Source: Kitasatospora phosalacinea (GTDB taxonomy: Bacteria > Actinomycetota > Actinomycetes > Streptomycetales > Streptomycetaceae). From it: 34,806 nucleotides of DNA. Position 1 is the first letter of the stretch, and each line of letters begins with the position of its first letter. Of this stretch, positions 30,410 through 34,806 are shown piece after piece. Location: positions 1-34,806 of the forward strand of contig NZ_JNYE01000081.1 of assembly GCF_000717185.1 (NCBI RefSeq). The letters are read 5' to 3'. A program made the position numbers and the translations under genes. A model generated the notes under the pieces. It had not been told where the DNA came from and did not search any database. It saw only the letters and a list, made by a program, of their open reading frames with translations.

Positions 30410-30976
30410 TCACATCGACAGCAGCATCGCGAACATCCCGATCCCCATCGCCGCCCGGCAGGCCCGCGGCAGCGGCGCCACCACCGGCCCCCCGCCCGCG
30501 CCCCCGCCCGCCGTCAGCACCCGGCTGCCCTCCCACAGCGCGTACGCCCCGAAGTAGAGCAGCAGCGCCCCCGTCAGCACCGGCAGCCCGCCCGGCTGGG
30601 CGTGGTGCTCGGCGTGCCCGCCCGGCGCGCCGCCCCCGCCCGCCATCGCCAGCGCCATGTACGCCATCGCGAGCGCCCCTATCCCGTGGTGCAGCCGGTG
30701 CGCCCGCAGCCCCGCCCCGCGCCCGGCCAGCGCGCCGACCAGCAGCACCGCGGCCAGCAGGGCGTACGGCCAGCCCCAGAACACCCCCGGCAGCAGCGCC
30801 ATCCCGGCCATGCCCAGCCCCATCGAGGCCTCCAGCACGTCCGACTCCCGGCGGGCCCGGTGGTGCCCGCTGCAGGCCGGGTCGCGGCTCCCGCGCCGGA
30901 CCCGCCAGCCGCAGTAGCCGCCGCTGCCCGCGGCCAGCGCCGCCAGCAGCCAGTTCACCAACGCCGGACCGTGCAC
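30410..30976 (-). CDS. DUF5134 membrane protein, His/Met-rich
   Basis: The 188-residue protein starts at GTG 30976 (MHGPALVNWLLAALAAGSGGYCGWR), a family-typical DUF5134 start, with GGAGGAAG about 6 nt upstream. It has about five membrane segments. Met-rich helices (MGLGMAGMALL, MAYMALAMAG, MGIGMFAMLLSM) and a His cluster (HAEHH, plus HRLHHG) suggest metal handling, perhaps copper; this is inference. It lies upstream of the M56 peptidase on the same strand. DUF5134 and M56 genes often sit together in Streptomyces, usually with a BlaI-type repressor that is absent here. Confidence 0.85.
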   Translation of the reverse strand: MHGPALVNWLLAALAAGSGGYCGWRVRRGSRDPACSGHHRARRESDVLEASMGLGMAGMALLPGVFWGWPYALLAAVLLVGALAGRGAGLRAHRLHHGIGALAMAYMALAMAGGGGAPGGHAEHHAQPGGLPVLTGALLLYFGAYALWEGSRVLTAGGGAGGGPVVAPLPRACRAAMGIGMFAMLLSM

Positions 30977-31115
30977 CGCTTCCTCCCCCGCGCCGGAGCT
31001 GCCCGGACACCGCAGCACCTCCACGATCACCGACCCCGTCCGGGCGCAGTAGGGCGCGAACGGGGGCGCACCGAGGCGTGACCGGCCCGGTGCGCACCGT
31101 GGGCGCCCCGGTGGC

Positions 31116-31164
31116 GGGCCGGTGGGCCCGGGGGCATGGTCGGGGCTACCGGGCCCACCGGCCC
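31116..31164. other. 16-bp perfect hairpin between divergent DUF5134 and DUF6421 genes
   Basis: GGGCCGGTGGGCCCGG (31116-31131) pairs with its exact complement at 31149-31164 across a 17-nt loop. It sits in a 347-bp divergent gap, 140 nt upstream of DUF5134 and 160 nt upstream of DUF6421. It may insulate the two promoters or lie in a 5' leader. No gene is seen in 30977-31323. Confidence 0.5.
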
Positions 31165-31265
31165 CGCGGGCGTCGGATCTGTCCGTTTTCATCCACCGCG
31201 GCGGGAACGAGGGGCGGCGGTACTACGAACTGGAGCGACTACCGTCAAACTGGCCTTGAGCCGGA

Positions 31266-31290
31266 GAACCTTTCGCATTTAACGTGGTCC
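31266..31290 (+). promoter_or_regulatory. Possible ECF-type promoter of the DUF6421 operon
   Basis: GAACC (31266-31270), 16 nt, then GTCC resembles ECF sigma promoters (GGAAC-N16-17-GTC). A direct repeat of CCTGTCGAA follows at about 31289 and 31304. The Shine-Dalgarno before the gene is weak. Confidence 0.25.
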
Positions 31291-31323
31291 TGTCGAAATA
31301 ACTCCTGTCGAAGTGAGCCTGTG

Positions 31324-32763
31324 ATGCAGAATCTTTCGCCGACGCTCGCGATCGCGGGCGACGCCCACGCCACCGATCCGGCCGCGAGCCCGGCCACGGG
31401 CCCGGTCGACCGGCCTGCCGACCACCCGGCCTGGTCGCGCCTCAAGGACGCCGTCGAGGCCCTCCGGCCGCTGCAGTCCAAGGACGGCTCGATCGACCTC
31501 GCCGCCGTGCCGCGCCCCGCCGTCGACCCGCTGGTCGAGACCGTGCAGGAGGCCGTCGCCGAACTGGCCCCGCTCTTCCCGCACGACGCCGACTACCTGG
31601 CCGCCGTCCGCGCCGACCTGCGCAAGTGGGCCGACACCGGCTACCGCGAGCCCGACTTCCTCGACTCGCTGCTGGCCTTCCGCCCGAACGAGCACCGCGT
31701 CGACGGCACCGGCCACCTGGTCGTCTTCCCGATGTACACCCAGAACGGCAACCCGGACCGCAACCTGGAAGCCGTCCTGCTCAAGGTCGTCTGGCCCGAC
31801 TGGATCGCCGAACTGGAGCGCACCCGCTTCGACAACCCCGGCTACCTCGGCATCGCCTTCGAGGACTTCACCGCCGGTTACGACACCAACTCCGCCGTCC
31901 TCTTCCCCGAGACCGTGGCCGTCCGCGAGGCGCCGGAACGTTTCACCTGGGGCGGCATCTTCTGCGACCGCGAGGCCGCCCGCTTCCGCACCGTCACCAC
32001 CAGCGCCGTCCGCCAGCTCGGCCTCGACATCCCCGCCGACGCCGCCGAACTGCTCCGCGACCAGGACCGCACCCAGCAGACCTTCGTCCTGTGGGACCTC
32101 GTCCACGACCGCACCCACAGCCACGGCGACCTGCCCTTCGACCCCTTCATGATCAAACAGCGCAGCCCGTTCTGGATGTACGGCCTCGAAGAGCTCCGCT
32201 GCGACCTCAACACCTTCAAGGAGTCGGTCCGCCTGGAGACCGAGGGCCACCCCCAGGGCCGCGACGTCCAGTACGCCATCCTCTTCGACCGCCTGTTCCG
32301 CTTCCCGGTCAGCGGCGACCGCGTCCGCAACTACGACGGACTCGGCGGCCAGCTCCTCTTCGCCTACCTCCACAAGCACGACGCCCTGCGCTGGCGCGAC
32401 AACCGGCTCACCATCGACTGGGACCGCGTCGCCGACACCACCAACCAGCTCTGCGCCGAGATCGAGACCCTCTACCGCGAGGGCATCGACCGCCCCAAGA
32501 CCGCCCACTGGATCGCCGCCTACCAGCTGGTCTCCCGCTACCTCACCCCGCACCCCGCCTCCACCTGGGCCAAGGGCCCCGAGGCGCTCCCGCTCGACCT
32601 CGCCGACGACAAGGCCCTGCGCAAGGCGCTGTGCGACGCCGTCCACCCCGACGAGTTCCCGCTCAGCATGTTCTACGAGGCCCTCGCCAAGAAGCTCGGC
32701 CGCGTCATCGCGGGCACCAAGGGCATCACCGGCACCACCAACACCGAGGAGGCCGCCGCGTGA
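31324..32763 (+). CDS. DUF6421 family protein, possible metallohydrolase
   Basis: The 479-residue protein belongs to DUF6421, known mainly from actinomycetes and without assigned function. No signal peptide is seen. Two motifs stand out: H261-D-R-T-H265-S-H-G in VLWDLVHDRTHSHG, and E289-E290-L-R-C-D294-L in MYGLEELRCDL. Their order and form resemble the HExxGH and EExRA(D/E)L motifs of M49-type gluzincins, so a zinc-dependent hydrolase is possible (inference). The ATG at 31324 is chosen; GTG 31321 is adjacent. Its stop overlaps the SDR start (GTGA), so DUF6421, SDR and threonine aldolase form one coupled operon. Confidence 0.9.
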   Translation: MQNLSPTLAIAGDAHATDPAASPATGPVDRPADHPAWSRLKDAVEALRPLQSKDGSIDLAAVPRPAVDPLVETVQEAVAELAPLFPHDADYLAAVRADLRKWADTGYREPDFLDSLLAFRPNEHRVDGTGHLVVFPMYTQNGNPDRNLEAVLLKVVWPDWIAELERTRFDNPGYLGIAFEDFTAGYDTNSAVLFPETVAVREAPERFTWGGIFCDREAARFRTVTTSAVRQLGLDIPADAAELLRDQDRTQQTFVLWDLVHDRTHSHGDLPFDPFMIKQRSPFWMYGLEELRCDLNTFKESVRLETEGHPQGRDVQYAILFDRLFRFPVSGDRVRNYDGLGGQLLFAYLHKHDALRWRDNRLTIDWDRVADTTNQLCAEIETLYREGIDRPKTAHWIAAYQLVSRYLTPHPASTWAKGPEALPLDLADDKALRKALCDAVHPDEFPLSMFYEALAKKLGRVIAGTKGITGTTNTEEAAA

Positions 32764-33521
32764 GCGCCCCCGCCGACACCCGCCCCCTGCACGGCAAGGT
32801 CGTCGCCGTCGCCGGAGCCAGCGGCCCCGCCGGACAGGCCACCCTGCGCCGCCTCGCCTACGACGGCGCCACCGTCGTCGGCGCCGACATCGACCAGCAC
32901 CGGCTGGACGCGGCCCTCGCCGCCGTCCGCACCGCCGTCCCCGGCGCGGACGTCCACGGCCAGGTCATCGACCTGCTCGACCCGCAGGAGGTCCACGACT
33001 GGGCCGACCACCTGGAGGCCGAGCACGGCCGCGTCGACGGGCTGCTCCACCTGGTCGGCGGCTGGCGCGGCAGCAAGACCTTCTTCGACACCCGCATCGA
33101 CGACTGGGACTTCCTGCACGACACCGTCGTCCGCACCCTCCAGCACACCTCGCTGGCCTTCCAGCCCGCCCTGCTCCGCAGCCCCGCCGGGCGCTACGCC
33201 ATGGTCTCCGCCGCCGCCGCGCACAAGCCCACCGCGGGCGGTGCCGCGTACGCCGCCGCCAAGGCCGCCACCGAGGCCTGGACCCTCGCGATGGCCGACT
33301 CCTTCCGCAAGGAGAGCACCGACCCCGACGGCGACCCCGTCGCCGCCGCCGTCATCCTGGTCATCAAGGCCCTGGTCAGCCCCGAGATGCGGGCGGAGAA
33401 GCCCGAAGCCAAGTTCGCCGGCTTCACCGACACCGCCGACCTGGCCACCACCCTGGCGTCCCTCTGGGACCGCCCCGCAGCAGAACTGAACGGACAGCAC
33501 CTGTGGCTGACAGCCCGATGA
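32760..33521 (+). CDS. SDR-family oxidoreductase
   Basis: The 253-residue protein is a classical short-chain dehydrogenase/reductase. The cofactor loop is AGASGPAG (TGxxxGxG variant) after the first strand VVAVA. The active site is S150, Y164 and K168 (AYAAAKA). The NNAG motif is changed to LVGGW. An acidic D in VGADIDQ after strand 2 favours NAD(H). It begins at GTG 32760, overlapping the DUF6421 stop by 4 nt, and overlaps the threonine aldolase gene at its 3' end. The substrate is unknown; a hydroxy-acid or amino-alcohol linked to the aldolase is plausible. Confidence 0.92.
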   Translation: MSAPADTRPLHGKVVAVAGASGPAGQATLRRLAYDGATVVGADIDQHRLDAALAAVRTAVPGADVHGQVIDLLDPQEVHDWADHLEAEHGRVDGLLHLVGGWRGSKTFFDTRIDDWDFLHDTVVRTLQHTSLAFQPALLRSPAGRYAMVSAAAAHKPTAGGAAYAAAKAATEAWTLAMADSFRKESTDPDGDPVAAAVILVIKALVSPEMRAEKPEAKFAGFTDTADLATTLASLWDRPAAELNGQHLWLTAR

Positions 33522-34603
33522 ACCCCGTCGTTACCGGTCCCACCGACGCGGTGCGGCACCACGACCCCGCCGTCCGCGGCTTCGCCAGCGACAACTACGC
33601 CGGCGTCCACCCCGAGGTGCTCGCCGCCATCGCCCTCGCCAACGACGGCCACCAGGTCTCCTACGGCGAGGACGCCTACACCGAGCACCTGCAGACCGTC
33701 TTCCGCCGCCACTTCGGCGACCGCGCCGAGGCGTACCCCGTCTTCAACGGCACCGGCGCCAACGTCGTCGCCCTCCAGGCCGTGCTGCCGCGCTGGGGCG
33801 CCGTCATCGCCGCCGAAAGCGCCCACATCAACGTCGACGAGTGCGGCGCCCCCGAGAAGCTCGCCGGCATCAAGATCCACACCGTCCCCACCCCCGACGG
33901 CAAGCTCACCCCCGCCCTGATCGACCAGCAGGCCTGGGGCTGGGGCGACGAGCACCGCGCCCAGCCGCTCGCCGTCTCGATCACCCAGTCCACCGAACTC
34001 GGCACCCTCTACACGGTCGACGAGGTCCGGGCGATCTGCGAGCACGCCCACGAGCGCGGCATGCTCGTCCACATGGACGGCTCCCGGCTCGCCAACGCCG
34101 CCGCCTCCCTCGGCGTCCCCTTCCGCGAGTTCACCACCGACGCCGGGGTCGACGTCCTCTCCTTCGGCGGCACCAAGAACGGCCTGCTGCTCGGCGAGGT
34201 CGTGGTCGTCCTCGACCCCGAGAAGGTCCGCAACCTCAAGTACCTGCGCAAGATGTCGATGCAGCTCGCCTCGAAGATGCGCTTCGTCTCCGTCCAGTTC
34301 GAAGCCCTCCTCACCGGCGACCTCTGGCTCCGCAACGCCGGCCACGCCAACGCGATGGCCCGCCGCCTCGAAGCCGCCGTCCGCGACATCCCCGGCGTCA
34401 CCGTCGTCCGCCCCGTCCAGGCCAACGCCGTCTTCGCCCTCCTCCCGCGCGAGGTCAGCGAACGCCTCCAGAAGCGCTACCGCTTCTACTTCTGGGACGA
34501 GCACACCGGCGAGGTCCGCTGGATGGCCGCCTTCGACACCACCGAACAGGACATCGACGCCTTCGCCGCCGCCATCGCGGAAGAGATGTCCCGCCAGGCC
34601 TGA
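33518..34603 (+). CDS. Low-specificity threonine aldolase / beta-eliminating lyase
   Basis: The 361-residue protein is a PLP fold-type I enzyme of the threonine aldolase family, which cleaves L-threonine or other beta-hydroxy-amino acids to glycine and an aldehyde. The start RGFASDNYAGVHPEVLAAI, the VFNGTGANVVAL cofactor region, MLVHMDGSRLANA (PLP-contacting Asp) and SFGGTKNGLLLGE with Schiff-base Lys220 are all typical. The ATG at 33518 overlaps the SDR stop (ATGA); GTG 33503 is a longer alternative. It is the third gene of the DUF6421-SDR-aldolase operon and is followed by a strong terminator. Confidence 0.92.
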   Translation: MNPVVTGPTDAVRHHDPAVRGFASDNYAGVHPEVLAAIALANDGHQVSYGEDAYTEHLQTVFRRHFGDRAEAYPVFNGTGANVVALQAVLPRWGAVIAAESAHINVDECGAPEKLAGIKIHTVPTPDGKLTPALIDQQAWGWGDEHRAQPLAVSITQSTELGTLYTVDEVRAICEHAHERGMLVHMDGSRLANAAASLGVPFREFTTDAGVDVLSFGGTKNGLLLGEVVVVLDPEKVRNLKYLRKMSMQLASKMRFVSVQFEALLTGDLWLRNAGHANAMARRLEAAVRDIPGVTVVRPVQANAVFALLPREVSERLQKRYRFYFWDEHTGEVRWMAAFDTTEQDIDAFAAAIAEEMSRQA

Positions 34604-34620
34604 CCCGCACTGGCCCTGCA

Positions 34621-34672
34621 CGCCGGATCGGCGGCCGGGGTGCCGTTGTTTGCACCCGCCGCCGATCCGGCG
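34621..34672 (+). terminator. Terminator of the DUF6421-SDR-aldolase operon
   Basis: A 15-bp perfect outer stem (34621-34635 with 34658-34672) and a further 6-bp inner stem (34638-34643 with 34652-34657) form a long hairpin with a 2-nt bulge, 17 nt after the aldolase stop. Confidence 0.85.
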
Positions 34673-34678
34673 TAGTGT
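34650..34678 (+). promoter_or_regulatory. Promoter for a gene beyond the window
   Basis: TTGCAC (34650-34655), 17 nt, then TAGTGT (34673-34678) is a good sigma-70-type pair, overlapping the preceding terminator. Transcription would start near 34685. Confidence 0.5.
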
Positions 34679-34684
34679 TGACTG

Positions 34685-34806
34685 GTCGCTCGGCAGGGAG
34701 CACCGGACACGCATCTGTGTGGACGGTCCCGGGGCGGCCAATCCCTTGGAAAACCAGCTAGCTGATCCGTGACGGGTCGCGTCCTTTTCGCGTCCCCGTT
34801 CGTATT
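34685..34806 (+). other. Probable 5' leader of the next gene
   Basis: At least 120 nt follow the predicted start without a clear start codon and Shine-Dalgarno pair. ACAC/GTGT (34711-34724) can form a small hairpin, and CAGCTAGCTG near 34757 is a palindrome. It may be a structured regulatory leader, but I cannot name a class. Confidence 0.3.

Noticed and set aside
30977..31192. 72-codon N-terminal extension of the DUF5134 protein
   Set aside because: The extension is Pro/Gly/Arg-rich with no conservation pattern, contains a 16-bp hairpin, and the GTG at 30976 has a good ribosome site and family-typical start.
29458..31323. Very long plus-strand frame upstream of DUF6421 (over 600 codons)
   Set aside because: It is antisense to the M56 and DUF5134 genes and has an Arg/Pro/Ala shadow composition caused by high GC.

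Overview
The window is about 72-75% GC with strong G/C bias at third codon positions. It carries marker families of filamentous actinomycetes: DUF397 with an XRE/DUF5753 regulator and an RsbW-like ATPase, a MalR/Reg1-type LacI repressor, an actinobacterial c-di-AMP (ydaO) riboswitch ahead of an Rpf-type cell-wall hydrolase, DUF6421, DUF6325 and DUF5134. Streptomycetaceae (Streptomyces or Kitasatospora) is the best fit. It reads as chromosomal DNA. I see no transposase, phage gene, CRISPR array, tRNA or rRNA.

Layout. 1-5630: small independent units: TetR regulator, NUDIX hydrolase, a short secreted four-cysteine protein, a serine hydrolase, an NTF2-like protein, a DUF6325/SHOCT pair, and a terpene-synthase-like protein that lacks one metal-binding Asn. 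5900-8842: a 980-residue AAA/LuxR regulator divergent from the terpene synthase. 8946-16517: carbohydrate block: galactose mutarotase, terminator, then the maltose operon malE-malF-malG-aglA with malR at its 3' end. Layered operator palindromes precede malE, a hairpin follows malE, and a strong terminator closes the block. 16520-18742: a long-chain acyl-CoA synthetase under a TetR-like palindrome, and an orphan ribbon-helix-helix protein. 18855-20430: an Rpf-LysM-NlpC/P60 wall hydrolase behind a c-di-AMP riboswitch. 20802-22934: an exported G8/beta-helix protein. 23141-24040: a two-domain sirohydrochlorin-chelatase-like protein. 24389-26651: a WhiJ/AbaA-type trio (DUF397, ATPase, XRE/DUF5753). 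27022-29089: a divergent MFS exporter and MarR regulator. 29233-30976: an M56 metallopeptidase and a His/Met-rich DUF5134 membrane protein. 31324-34603: an overlapping operon DUF6421-SDR-threonine aldolase, then a terminator and a promoter for the next gene outside the window.

The most notable regulatory architecture lies in 24-29 kb. The WhiJ-type genes carry copies of the palindrome TGCACGTGCA in two promoter regions. The MarR/MFS intergenic region carries four 12-bp ATGCNNNNGCAT elements spaced exactly 15 bp apart. Several genes have a TANNNT -10 box 6-8 nt before the start codon and no Shine-Dalgarno, which suggests leaderless mRNAs. DUF6421 contains an HDxxH motif followed by EExRxDL, reminiscent of M49-type gluzincins, so its operon may encode an undescribed hydrolase/dehydrogenase/aldolase route. 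All functional calls rest on reading the sequence and on family knowledge; no database search was run.
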